Assembly: GCF_000724625.1 (NCBI RefSeq)
Contig: NZ_CP007139.1
Span: forward strand, 248,001-312,000
DNA: 64,000 bases
Reading direction: 5' to 3'
Source: Fimbriimonas ginsengisoli Gsoil 348
GTDB taxonomy: Bacteria; Armatimonadota; Fimbriimonadia; Fimbriimonadales; Fimbriimonadaceae
A model generated the notes under the pieces. That model saw nothing but the letters and a program-made list of their open reading frames with translations. It had not been told where the DNA came from and did no database searches. Positions 49,349 to 57,803 of the stretch are shown here, piece by piece. The position numbers and the translations under genes were made by a program. The number at the start of each line of letters is the position of its first letter. The first letter of the stretch is position 1.

Positions 49349-50881
49349 ATGACGGCGCTTCTCTTTCTTGTATCGTCGGTACTCGGCGCAACGCTAACGC
49401 AAGGGAATCTGCCGCAGACTTCCTATGGGACCGCGATCGGTGCGGAAGCCCGGCAGCAGGCCGAAGCGTTTTTCCGGCAGAACGTCAATGGGGCCGTCAC
49501 CAGCGTAGAGCTGCGCGGAATGGCCGCTTACATCGAGTCCAGCCGTGCCTATCGGGCGCACGATTATAAGCATTGCGCCGATGTCCTCGACGAGCTATGG
49601 CGGGACCTTCCGATTTCGTCTCCCAAATGGTGGGAAGCCAACGATCCGACTCGAACCGTGAACCCCGGCTTCTCGGGCTACCCGGCCATGCTGATGCTGG
49701 ATGAAGCCGTCCGGTGGCGGCTCAATCCGGAGAGCGCCAAAGTCAAGGCCCGGCCGGTCCTCATGGAAGTGCTGCTCTTCGGTCACGCAGCGGGTTATCA
49801 GCCCAGAACAATGGGCCAATTGCTTGGCAACACCGGCGTGAGGACCGTCGTCAACCTCGACCCCTCGCTCGCCGCCAACGACTACGCCCTCCTGAGGAAC
49901 TGCCTTTGGCTCTTTCAAGAGTACATGTGGGCGGCAAGCAAGGGGCGCCTCCGGGTGAACCTCGATTTCACCACCCTGCCCGACCGAACCATCGACGTGG
50001 AATTTAAGGCCGATTCGAGGAAAGGCGCTTCCGGCACCCCCGCCGTCATCCTCGGTCTAAAGTCGCCCGCTTTCCAAGTCCAGCAAGACGAGATTGCCTC
50101 CCAATTGAAGGTTAAGCCCGACTGGTGGTGGTCGATCGTCCCTTCCCTGGTTCCGGACGCCGTGCCCGAGTTCCGCATCCAGGAGTTCGTTCCCGGCGGA
50201 ATGGGGCGCGGCCCCGACGTTCGGTCGCCAAACTTCATCATGGACGACCTTTGGGTGGTGCGCCGCCCCGGGCATCTCGGCCACGGCAAGTACACGCAGA
50301 CCGAGATCGAGATGTTCATGCCGCAATGGTTTCAGCACGAAATCAACCATTTCTTCTTCGCGAACTACCCCGAGTTCGGGCTGGAAAAGACCGGCCACAT
50401 GTGGCATCAGCTTTCGAATTGGCCGAAAGATTTCGTCGGCATCTTCGAGCCGGACTACTATCGCGAAGCGATGCACAAGCGCATCCAGCCGTTGGCGAAA
50501 CCGCCGCTCGACGTCATGATGCGATTCGCCGAGCCGACCGCCGCCGAGATCGCCCGCATCGAACCGCGAAAGATCCTCGGCCGCTACCAGCACGTCCCCA
50601 CCGATAACCCCTGGCTCGTCGGCGAGATCACCGTCGCCGAGCAAGATGCCGACGGAAGAACCCTCCTGAAGTGGACCAACGGCGCCAACGTCTCATGGCT
50701 CCTGGAACCCCATCTGGACGAAGGCGCTCTCCGCACCGGCTCCGACTGCCCGTACTTTAAGGAGCCGCTCCCCGGCGGCAAACAGTTCAAAATCATCCCC
50801 ACCCGAGACGCCAACGGCGAATACACAAACGATGTCGCGGGATTCGTTTTCCTCGGCAGCTTCTACGCGAAAGTACGGTAA
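49349..50881 (+). CDS. Secreted protein with HExxH zinc-protease-like motif
   Basis: A 510-aa exported protein with signal peptide MTALLFLVSSVLGATLT. It is otherwise unrelated to families I know. One clear motif is H330-E331-I-N-H334 in QWFQHEINHFFFANYP, followed by FGLEKTGHMWHQ, so a zinc metalloprotease fold with a downstream Glu or His ligand is possible. Other conserved-looking blocks are PKWWEANDPTRTVNPGFSGY and RSPNFIMDDLWVVRRPGHLG. The motif alone does not prove protease activity. It lies in a cluster with two ankyrin genes and a PH-like gene on the same strand. Confidence 0.65.
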   Translation: MTALLFLVSSVLGATLTQGNLPQTSYGTAIGAEARQQAEAFFRQNVNGAVTSVELRGMAAYIESSRAYRAHDYKHCADVLDELWRDLPISSPKWWEANDPTRTVNPGFSGYPAMLMLDEAVRWRLNPESAKVKARPVLMEVLLFGHAAGYQPRTMGQLLGNTGVRTVVNLDPSLAANDYALLRNCLWLFQEYMWAASKGRLRVNLDFTTLPDRTIDVEFKADSRKGASGTPAVILGLKSPAFQVQQDEIASQLKVKPDWWWSIVPSLVPDAVPEFRIQEFVPGGMGRGPDVRSPNFIMDDLWVVRRPGHLGHGKYTQTEIEMFMPQWFQHEINHFFFANYPEFGLEKTGHMWHQLSNWPKDFVGIFEPDYYREAMHKRIQPLAKPPLDVMMRFAEPTAAEIARIEPRKILGRYQHVPTDNPWLVGEITVAEQDADGRTLLKWTNGANVSWLLEPHLDEGALRTGSDCPYFKEPLPGGKQFKIIPTRDANGEYTNDVAGFVFLGSFYAKVR

Positions 50882-50954
50882 GGCCGGTGGAGAGGGCGCG
50901 GAGCGGCTTAACAATTTCGGAAACGGAATAAGATGGAGCGTGGGGAGAATCTAA

Positions 50955-51278
50955 GTGCCAACCGAAACCTTTAAAGCGAGCCGCTTGACGAAGGGAAACT
51001 TTCTGTTTCCTACGACGATCGAGGTTAGCGAGAAAGCGGTCACGCGTCGCAAGCGGTCTTGGTTCAGCCGCGACGAGATCAGTGTCAGCATCGGCAAGGT
51101 CGCTTCGGTTCACATCCAAACCGGCCTCATCTGGTCCACCATCCTCATCGAAAGCTCGGGCGGCGCCGACCCTCTCACGAGCCACGGCCACTCAAAAGGG
51201 GACGCCACGAGGATCAAAGAATTGATCGAGAACTACCAGGCCGAGCATGCGAACTTGGGCGACGAAGACCGACCGTAA
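50955..51278 (+). CDS. Small PH-domain-like protein
   Basis: A 107-aa protein starting with GTG. Alternating beta strands (LFPTTIEVSEKAVTRRKRSWFSRDEISVSIGKVASVHI as parts; WSTILIESSGG) and a C-terminal helix (SKGDATRIKELIENYQAEHA) fit the bacterial PH-like fold. No membrane helix or signal. Role unknown. Confidence 0.6.
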   Translation: MPTETFKASRLTKGNFLFPTTIEVSEKAVTRRKRSWFSRDEISVSIGKVASVHIQTGLIWSTILIESSGGADPLTSHGHSKGDATRIKELIENYQAEHANLGDEDRP

Positions 51279-51361
51279 AGGCTGCATCTTCTTGTGCCGG
51301 GATACGGGTTTGCCTCGGCGCGGCCGTGGGCCGATTTGCCTAACCTAGCCTCAGGTGAAAG

Positions 51362-51367
51362 TATCGT
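51362..51367 (+). promoter_or_regulatory. -10 element of leaderless ankyrin gene 2
   Basis: TATCGT lies six bases before the ATG at 51374, with no Shine-Dalgarno sequence. Confidence 0.55.
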
Positions 51368-51373
51368 TGCGAT

Positions 51374-52309
51374 ATGGCGTGGAGAGTCGCCTTCGGGGGA
51401 GCGGAATTGGACGGAGCCGCAGCGCGATTGGTGGACGCGGCGCATCGAGGAGATGCGGAAGGGGTGCGCACGGCGGTGCAAGAAGGCGCTAACCCGAACC
51501 TAACCTTTGCCGATGATGAGGGGTACTTCAACCTCACCCCTCTCATGATCGCCGCTCAAGGCGGCCATGTCGAGGCGATACGGGTCCTGCTGAAGGCGAA
51601 GGCAAAGGTTAAGGCCAAGAACAAGCACATCTCCCCGGAAGACGGAGGCGGCGAGACCGCGCTGGACTACGCCGTGGCCGGCAAACATCAAGAGGCGGCT
51701 CGACTGCTGTTGGAACACGGCGCCAATCTCGACGCCATCGAAAGCGGCAACACGCCCCTCATGCTGGCGGTGATGCGTGACGATGAGGAGCTCGTTCGCT
51801 TTCTGCTGGACCTGGGCGCCGACCCAAATGTCGCGAGCAAGGTCTGCTCCGCGCTCTACATGGCGGTCGACCGTGACCAGCCCGCAATCGCCCGTCTTCT
51901 GCTCGAGCGAGGCGCGGACCCCAATTGGGGCGACGCGCACTTTCATGCAACCTCTCTGATCAAAGCCTGCAAAAAAGGTCAGCTAGAATGCGTTCGCGCG
52001 CTGCTGCAGGGAGGCGCGGATCCGAACCGGCAAGATGATCTCCACCGGTTTCCGCTGTATGAAGCGGCTACCGGAGGCGTCATCTATCAACTCAAGACCG
52101 ACGAAGATTGGAAGCGGTATGGAAACGCCCTGAATCTCGCCGGCTCCTGCCTCCTGACCGACGAAAACGCCAAGGAGATCGTGGAACTTCTGCTTGAATA
52201 CGGCGCCGACGTCCACCGGCGCTCTCCCCGCTGGGGCACCGCCCTGGAGGGGGCAGAAAAGGCGGACCGAGGAGAAATTTACCGGCTCTTAGTGGCGGCG
52301 GGAGCCTAG
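51374..52309 (+). CDS. Ankyrin-repeat protein
   Basis: A 311-aa protein built almost entirely of ankyrin units: LTPLMIAAQGGHVEAIRVLLKAKAKVK, ETALDYAVAGKHQEAARLLLEHGANLD, NTPLMLAVMRDDEELVRFLLDLGADPN, VCSALYMAVDRDQPAIARLLLERGADPN, ATSLIKACKKGQLECVRALLQGGADPN and a last one near EIVELLLEYGADVH. There is no signal peptide, so it should bind a partner protein in the cytoplasm. The partner is unknown. Its organisation parallels the gene at 48488-49303. Confidence 0.88.
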   Translation: MAWRVAFGGAELDGAAARLVDAAHRGDAEGVRTAVQEGANPNLTFADDEGYFNLTPLMIAAQGGHVEAIRVLLKAKAKVKAKNKHISPEDGGGETALDYAVAGKHQEAARLLLEHGANLDAIESGNTPLMLAVMRDDEELVRFLLDLGADPNVASKVCSALYMAVDRDQPAIARLLLERGADPNWGDAHFHATSLIKACKKGQLECVRALLQGGADPNRQDDLHRFPLYEAATGGVIYQLKTDEDWKRYGNALNLAGSCLLTDENAKEIVELLLEYGADVHRRSPRWGTALEGAEKADRGEIYRLLVAAGA

Positions 52310-52590
52310 CCTTTCCGGATCGTCAATGAGAATTGGCCGGGCTCGCGGACCCTACGCCTATCCGTGTCTTCTGTACCGCCCAACACCCCATTAGGTTCCA
52401 AATCAAGCGTCGGTCGACGGGAACACGAACCAATTGGGCTCCGGCCAAGACCCAGAAGGCTTTGTCAAATGTAGATTGTTCATCCTAAAGCTCTCGCCGC
52501 CATGGTCGTTTTGACTTTCCGGGCGGTCAGAGTGATGCCAACCGGTGAGGTAAACCGAAGGGGTGCTGGTTCACGAGCAGGGGAGGACGC

Positions 52591-53232
52591 GTGGGTAAGG
52601 TTCGGGTTGCCGGGTTTGCGGTTTCGGTCGATGGGTTTGGGGCGGGGGCGGAGCAGAGTTTGGAGAATCCGTTAGGGAAACGGGGGCAAGAGTTACACAA
52701 TTGGTTCTACCCGACGCAAACCTTTCGATCGATGTTCGGGAAAGAGGGGGAAACGGAAGGGGCAGATGCTTGCTTCGCGAAGGCCTCGGCGGAAGGGTTC
52801 GGAGCGTTCATCCTCGGCCGCAATATGTTTGGGCCGGTCCGCGGCGAGTGGCCGGACGAGGAATGGAAGGGGTGGTGGGGCGACGATCCCCCTTATCACG
52901 CGCCGACCTTCATCCTCACCCACCACGCCCGGGCGCCGATTGTGATGGAGGGCGGGACGACCTTCTATTTCGTCACCGAAGGGATCGAGTCGGCGCTCGC
53001 CCAGGCCAAGGCCGCCGGGGGCGACCTGGACGTGAAGATCGGCGGCGGAGTCTCGACGGTCCGCCAGTACCTGCTCGCGGGAGCGATCGACGAGCTGCAC
53101 CTAGCGGTGTCGCCGGTCCTTCTCGGGCAGGGGGAATCGCTATTCGCCGGGATCGACCTGCCAGGGCTCGGGTATCGGGTGACGGAGGTGGTTCCGACGG
53201 AACGGGCGACCCACCTTGTGTTGACTCGGTGA
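52591..53232 (+). CDS. RibD C-terminal / dihydrofolate-reductase-fold protein
   Basis: A 213-aa NADPH-dependent reductase of the RibD_C family (VAGFAVSVDGFGAGAEQ; FGAFILGRNMFGPVRG; DVKIGGGVSTVRQYLLAGAIDELHLAVSPVLLGQGESLFAG as parts). The GTG start at 52591 is the only one upstream of the conserved first strand. Such stand-alone members are usually of unknown substrate; a role in riboflavin synthesis should not be assumed. A mosaic repeat follows. Confidence 0.85.
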   Translation: MGKVRVAGFAVSVDGFGAGAEQSLENPLGKRGQELHNWFYPTQTFRSMFGKEGETEGADACFAKASAEGFGAFILGRNMFGPVRGEWPDEEWKGWWGDDPPYHAPTFILTHHARAPIVMEGGTTFYFVTEGIESALAQAKAAGGDLDVKIGGGVSTVRQYLLAGAIDELHLAVSPVLLGQGESLFAGIDLPGLGYRVTEVVPTERATHLVLTR

Positions 53233-53289
53233 ATATCGGGGGTGGTGTCGCGGTTTTCGGGAGTCGGCCTACAGAGGGTTAGTACCTTC

Positions 53290-53372
53290 GGAAAAGGCGG
53301 CATGCGTAGGTGCCGGCTACACGGCTTCGCCGTAGCGGAGGCCGGTCTGGAGACCGGCGGTCCTTCCGGCTT
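53290..53372. repeat. Mosaic hairpin repeat
   Basis: Contains CGGCTTCGCCG-type and GCCGGTCTGGAGACCGGC-type hairpins between the reductase gene and the Lrp operator array. It is a member of the same loose hairpin class seen elsewhere in the window. Confidence 0.5.
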
Positions 53373-53427
53373 CGCCGTGGGGAGGTGGTGGCTTCTTCCC
53401 CGGAACTTGTCTCCTTTAACCTGCCCT

Positions 53428-53489
53428 GACGAATCGTCGATTTGCCGTTCGTCAGCCGGTCGAAAGTGGTTATTTTCTGACGATTCGTC
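53428..53489. promoter_or_regulatory. Palindromic operator array upstream of Lrp-type gene
   Basis: Two palindromes, GACGAATCGTC (53428-53438) and GACGATTCGTC (53479-53489), have centres 51 bp apart. A third half site, TTCGTCAG, lies between them (about 53445). Each is preceded by CT. The array stands 73 bases before the Lrp ATG and is probably bound by that regulator. Confidence 0.65.
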
Positions 53490-53561
53490 GGTATCTTTCC
53501 GTCGTGGCTTCACATCGTAAACTTCCCCGCCAGTAAGCCGTCATAAAGATAGGGAGGAGAA

Positions 53562-54059
53562 ATGACGATGGACAGGACGGATCGGGAGATAGTGAGGTTG
53601 CTACAGACGGATGGGCGGATGACGCATGAGCAGATTTCGAAGGAGATTAGCCTTTCGAGACCGGCGGTGCACGACCGGATTCGCCGGTTGGAGTCCGCCG
53701 GGGTGATTCGGGGCTACTCCGCGCAGGTGGATTGGGATGCGCTCGGGCTCTCCCTCTGCGCCTTCCTCTTCGTCCGCGTGACGGGAAACTGCGTGCCGAT
53801 CGCGCAGAAGATTTGGACGCTGGGTACCGAGGATGCGATGGTCCAAGAATGCCATCGGATCGCCGGCGACTGGTGTCTGCTCTTACAAACCCGCTCGGCT
53901 TCCACGGCCGCTCATCTACGGCTTCACGACGAAATAAGAGCGATCCCCGGGGTGCAGAACACGATGAATGTTATCGCTCTAGCCGAAGTCCTTCCAGACG
54001 AAAGTCGGGTCCCCGTCCCGGCTGACTTCCCGGCAACGTTAGCCACGAGGAGAAACTGA
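53562..54059 (+). CDS. Lrp/AsnC-family transcriptional regulator
   Basis: A 165-aa regulator. The N-terminal winged helix (RTDREIVRLLQTDGRMTHEQISKEISLSRPAVHDRIRRLESAGVIRGYSAQVDW as parts) is followed by the RAM effector-binding domain (LCAFLFVRVTGNC; VQECHRIAGDWCLLLQTRS; IPGVQNTMNVIALAE). Lrp-like proteins form dimers and octamers that wrap DNA and often autoregulate. The start has GGGAGGAG upstream. The DUF2917 gene follows after one base, so they form an operon. Confidence 0.92.
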   Translation: MTMDRTDREIVRLLQTDGRMTHEQISKEISLSRPAVHDRIRRLESAGVIRGYSAQVDWDALGLSLCAFLFVRVTGNCVPIAQKIWTLGTEDAMVQECHRIAGDWCLLLQTRSASTAAHLRLHDEIRAIPGVQNTMNVIALAEVLPDESRVPVPADFPATLATRRN

Positions 54060-54060
54060 A

Positions 54061-54324
54061 ATGACGATTACCTATCCCAATCGCTGGACGGAACAAGAGT
54101 CCTCGGTGTCGCTCAATTTGGACAAGGGCGCCCTCATCGACCTCCAGCCGCCGATGAACGGCGTGAAGATTCAAGTGGAATCCGGAAGCCTATGGGTGAC
54201 TCAAGAGGGCGATGCCTCGGACCACGTCATCGGTCCGGGCGAGAGCTTTGTGACCGCCGGCCGAGGCCTCATCGTGGTTCAGGCGCTACGTTGCTCCGCG
54301 TTCCGGGTGCCAGGGCAGGGGTAG
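54061..54324 (+). CDS. DUF2917-family protein
   Basis: An 87-aa, all-beta, cupin-like small protein with the family motif IQVESGSLWVTQEGDASDHVIGPGESF (as parts). It starts one base after the Lrp gene stop, so it is translated from the same message. DUF2917 has no assigned function; the strict pairing with an Lrp regulator suggests that it is the regulated partner or a co-factor of the regulator. Confidence 0.8.
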   Translation: MTITYPNRWTEQESSVSLNLDKGALIDLQPPMNGVKIQVESGSLWVTQEGDASDHVIGPGESFVTAGRGLIVVQALRCSAFRVPGQG

Positions 54325-54765
54325 GGAGCCTTCATTTGCCTCTTTCAGATGGAAGATTCTTATCTTCAGAGGGCATTAAGGAGTGGACTTTTGACGCTGA
54401 TGGACCGGAGTCCCTCTCCCCGGTTCGTGTTCGTGCCTGACGCTCACCTATCGCTCTCGCGAACAGAGAGGGCTTTCAGTCAGTTGGGGTTTCGAATCGT
54501 TTGCGGCCCCAGAGCCGCCTTCACCCTTGGCTTATTCCGCCCCTACAGGGCTTGATGGTCTGGGCGTTCTACTTACCAGGGCTTCGCCCTTCGCTTTTAG
54601 AGGTCGCGCTTTCAGCGCTGATTGGAGAGGTGTGGCCAGATGCATGGGAACGGAGCGCCGGCCCCAGCCAGCTTGCGTCGACGGGTTTTAGCCCGCGACG
54701 GGGGTGTCGACTGAAGTCGACACCGCATGCGAACTGAAGTTCGCGCTCCTGAGGGGCAAGTGCGC
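54325..54765. other. Gene-free stretch with one hairpin repeat
   Basis: No coding sequence is convincing here. Positions about 54681-54745 hold chained hairpins (GGTGTCGACT-GA-AGTCGACACC and GCGAACT-GA-AGTTCGC). Confidence 0.5.
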
Positions 54766-55203
54766 TCAGCGGAGCCCTTGGGCGAGGCCGATGAGGATGC
54801 CTTCGGGGCCGCGGATGTAGCAGAGGCGGTAGATGTCTTCGTACTGAACGACCTCGCCTACGAGCTGCGCGCCGCGCTTGCCAAGTCGCTCGAGCGTATC
54901 GTCGAGGTCGTCTACGGCGAACATAACGCGGAGGTAGCCAAGAGCGTTCACCGGGGCGTTGCGGTGATCGGCGACGATGGGAGGACGGAGGAAGCGGGAG
55001 AGTTCGAGCCGGCTATGGCCGTCCGGCGTGCGCATCATGGCGATCTCGACGTGCTGATCGCCCAGGCCGGTGATACGCCCCGCCCATTCACCTTCGATGG
55101 TGGCCCGGCCTTCGAGTTCTAGACCGAGTTCGAGAAAGAAATCGATCGTCGCTCCCAAGTCCTCGACGACGATTCCCACGTTGTCCATGCGTTTGACGGC
55201 CAT
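54766..55203 (-). CDS. VOC-family (glyoxalase-like) protein
   Basis: A 145-aa protein of the vicinal-oxygen-chelate fold: RMDNVGIVVEDLGATIDFFLELGLELEG, VEIAMMRTPDGHSRLELSRFLRP and LCYIRGPEGILIGLAQ. The metal-ligand positions (His/Glu) are less clear than in glyoxalase I, since the first strand has Asn-Val where glyoxalase I has His. Activity is unknown. Confidence 0.85.
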   Translation of the reverse strand: MAVKRMDNVGIVVEDLGATIDFFLELGLELEGRATIEGEWAGRITGLGDQHVEIAMMRTPDGHSRLELSRFLRPPIVADHRNAPVNALGYLRVMFAVDDLDDTLERLGKRGAQLVGEVVQYEDIYRLCYIRGPEGILIGLAQGLR

Positions 55204-55348
55204 ATGGACATTCTACGGAGTGTCGTATCCTCGCCGCCCCTCGGACAATCGAGACATTGCCAATCTCTCCCCCGACCGTCGCTTGAAGCCGCTTGGCAAC
55301 GCGGGCGAGAGAGTGTCCGAAGATCTGAGGTCGATTCGATAGTGGGGC

Positions 55349-56209
55349 TTACACTTTGGTCGCGAATCCGAGGTCGATTAGCCAGTCGGTCATTCTTTGC
55401 GGCCAGGTTTGGACGGAGATCAGCTTCTTCTCGCGGTTGCCGAGGTTGAAGCCGTGACCGCCGCCGCTGGTGATGTGCATCTCAGCGGATACCTTCGCCT
55501 TTCGGTACAGGTTCATGATGTCGATGGTGGGGCGGAGGTGGCCTTCGTCGTCGAAGGCACATAGCAGGAAAGCGGGGGGCAGGTTGGGGGTCGCGGGCGC
55601 TTCTTGCGGGATGGCGACGGGTCCGGTGTAGATCCACATGGCAAAGTCGGGGCGCCCGTTGACGGCGTCGATCGCGTCGGGCGACTTGACCGAGGGAACG
55701 TCGCCAAAGACGACGGAGGACACGACCTCTCCACCGGCGGAAAAACCGATGAAGCCGATTTTGGCGGGATCGATTCCGTAGTCCGCCGCCTTCGCCCGCA
55801 CGGTGCGCATGGCGCGGTAGCCGTCTTCTTTCGCGGATACGTCCACGGTGACCTTGGAGCCCGACTCACGCGAGAGGCGATATTTAAGAACGAAGGCGGT
55901 GATGCCAAGTTTGTTGAAGTAGGCCGCCGGCTGCTCCCCTTCCGGGCCGAAAACGTTCGACGTGAACCCCCCGCCAGGGGCGATGACGATCGCTACCCCG
56001 TTGGCTTTTCCCGCGGGCGGTCGAAAAACGGTCAGCGAGGGGTTCTGGATGTTCTTGATCGAATAGCTGTTCGGTCTCACTTCCGGCTCGTTCCGCCTCT
56101 CTTCCGAACCAGGCGCTCCGTTCGGCCAAAGTGTGATGACTTCCGGCGCTTGAACAAGCGAGCTATGCGCAATCGACGATGAGAGCAACAGCTTGAGGAG
56201 CAAGACCAT
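55349..56209 (-). CDS. Secreted alpha/beta hydrolase, esterase-like
   Basis: A 286-aa exported protein. A short signal sequence (LLLKLLLSSSIAHSSLV) precedes an alpha/beta-hydrolase domain with the oxyanion HGG-like motif APGGGFTSN and the nucleophile elbow IGFIGFSAGGEVVSS (GFSAG). The likely acid is in CAFDDEGHLRP and the His in GGGHGFNL. The pattern resembles carbohydrate esterases and BD-FAE-type enzymes that remove acetyl or feruloyl groups from plant cell-wall chains, which fits the GH43 genes, but other substrates are possible. Confidence 0.82.
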   Translation of the reverse strand: MVLLLKLLLSSSIAHSSLVQAPEVITLWPNGAPGSEERRNEPEVRPNSYSIKNIQNPSLTVFRPPAGKANGVAIVIAPGGGFTSNVFGPEGEQPAAYFNKLGITAFVLKYRLSRESGSKVTVDVSAKEDGYRAMRTVRAKAADYGIDPAKIGFIGFSAGGEVVSSVVFGDVPSVKSPDAIDAVNGRPDFAMWIYTGPVAIPQEAPATPNLPPAFLLCAFDDEGHLRPTIDIMNLYRKAKVSAEMHITSGGGHGFNLGNREKKLISVQTWPQRMTDWLIDLGFATKV

Positions 56210-56582
56210 TTGTCAACCCTACCTCCTTCCTTCTCGGCGAGTTCGGTCTAGACGGGATCGTTTAGGAGCGCCGGAGTTGTTTGGCGGTAGAAGCTTCCCC
56301 GCCAATGCCAATAGAACCACCCTGAACAGCCAACGTGGAACGACCGCGCGCCCAAAGCTCGCCGTACGCTGACGCTCGCGCTTCGCATCTCGGGCAATGC
56401 GGCGTAAACGCCGAGCTTCCTCCACGGCATTGCCAAGTTGCTTGGTAGGTTCCATTCTTCCCACGCGAGACGAAGCATGCGGCAGTCGGGATCGAATGGC
56501 CTCTCTACCCGTCGATCCGAGGCAAACTCAATCGACCAGTTTGCAGAGGCCGACGCGGACCTCGACGAAGGAGAATAGAACG
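56210..56582. other. Gene-free stretch
   Basis: Short open frames exist on the minus strand (around 56219-56478) but show no domain, no ribosome site and conflicting frames, so I do not call a gene. Confidence 0.45.
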
Positions 56583-56969
56583 ATGCGGGTAATGATCATT
56601 GCAAAAGCGACGCCTGAAACCGAGGTGGAGATGACGCCTACGCCCGAAATGATGGAGGCGTTTGAGGCGATGGAGCAATTCCAAAGGGAGCTAGAGGAAG
56701 CCGGGATTTTGGATATGCAGGGGTACGGGCTTCGGCCATCGTCACAAGGGAAACGGGTTCGATTCGACGGGTCGAAACGATCCGTCATCGATGGACCGTT
56801 TACCGAGACCAAAGAACTCCTGGCGGGGTTCTCGATATGGAAAGTCAAAGATATGGACGAGGCGGTGGAGTGGGTGAAGAAGGGTCCGAACCCGATCTTC
56901 AGTCCCAGCGAAGTCGAGATCCGGCCGATCTACGAATACGAAGACCTCGCCGATTTCGTGACGCCCTGA
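56583..56969 (+). CDS. YCII/DGPF-domain protein
   Basis: A 128-aa YCII-like protein (MRVMIIAKATPETEVEMTP; RSVIDGPFTETKELLAGFSI; VEIRPIYEYEDLADFV) with the DGPF motif. It resembles the partner of the ECF42 sigma factor at 22272-22613, but there is no sigma gene beside this one. The start is marked by GAAGGAG upstream. Confidence 0.85.
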   Translation: MRVMIIAKATPETEVEMTPTPEMMEAFEAMEQFQRELEEAGILDMQGYGLRPSSQGKRVRFDGSKRSVIDGPFTETKELLAGFSIWKVKDMDEAVEWVKKGPNPIFSPSEVEIRPIYEYEDLADFVTP

Positions 56970-56982
56970 AGAACCGGGGCAT

Positions 56983-57741
56983 TCATTCGCCAAGGATAGT
57001 CGCGAGGAATTCCCTCCCCCCTGGTGCGAGGCTCGCTTCTAACTTCCGAAAGCTTTCGGCTAGATTGCGCAGACCTTCTCCGCTGACAAGCTCCGGGGGA
57101 AAACGGGGGTTATGGCTGAGAAGCTGCACGACTTCGCCCGTGAGCTCCAACATGGCCGCATAGCAGCCGCGCGGAGAATCGGGCACTCCGATCTCGTCCA
57201 GCTTTTCGGCCAACACGGCGGCTTCGGCGTCGAGTCCCGAAACGCCGAAGAGGTCGCGCAAATACTCGGGAGCCGTTTCGAGATGGCCTCGAACGCACAC
57301 TCCTTCCATTAGATCGGCGTACCAACGAGCTCTTTCCAGTGCCCAAGGCAATGGCCACGCAGGTCGTAGGAAGGCGCCATTCACCATACGAAACCCGTCG
57401 ATCCACAGGGCGGAATTCAAACGCTCCTTCTGCATCCGATCCTTGGGTAGGAAGCCGGCAACGACGACCCAGGAGCTATCCCATGGATCTGTCATCGGCG
57501 TCATCCTCTGGCGTAGATCGTCGATCCGCGCATGTTGGACGGAGCTGGGCTCATAAAAGCTCAGGCGAGCGGCGCCCCTCCTGGTTAAGCTCCCTTCCGC
57601 GACCATCCGGGTGAGATAACTTTTGACGTTGGTCGCGGTCATCCCCAAGGGGGCGGCAAGTGCGATGATTTGCGGGGCCGTGAGTTCCCGCCCGGCGAAC
57701 ACCAAGATGCCCATGATTGCGGTACGGCCGGAGAGCTTCAT
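56983..57741 (-). CDS. PaaX-like transcriptional regulator
   Basis: About 252 aa. The N-terminal winged helix (ELTAPQIIALAAPLGMTATNVKSYLTRMVAEGSLTRRGAARLSFY as parts) and the middle GxxW-type domain (DSSWVVVAGFLPKDRMQKERLNSALWIDGFRMVNGAFLRP as parts) fit the PaaX family. PaaX represses phenylacetate catabolism, but none of those genes are present here, so the target is unknown. ATG 57741 is taken; ATG 57774 would add 11 residues. Confidence 0.78.
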   Translation of the reverse strand: MKLSGRTAIMGILVFAGRELTAPQIIALAAPLGMTATNVKSYLTRMVAEGSLTRRGAARLSFYEPSSVQHARIDDLRQRMTPMTDPWDSSWVVVAGFLPKDRMQKERLNSALWIDGFRMVNGAFLRPAWPLPWALERARWYADLMEGVCVRGHLETAPEYLRDLFGVSGLDAEAAVLAEKLDEIGVPDSPRGCYAAMLELTGEVVQLLSHNPRFPPELVSGEGLRNLAESFRKLEASLAPGGREFLATILGE

Positions 57742-57803
57742 CCTCTGGTTGCAAATAATGACACGGAGAGGCATTTTCGTGCAATCATATTTTTGGAGGT
57801 TCT

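Noticed and set aside
54349-54737. Short open frames between DUF2917 and the VOC gene
   Set aside because: Low-complexity translation with hairpin repeats inside; nothing supports coding.
56219-56478. Two overlapping short minus-strand open frames
   Set aside because: They conflict with each other, have no ribosome site and resemble no family.
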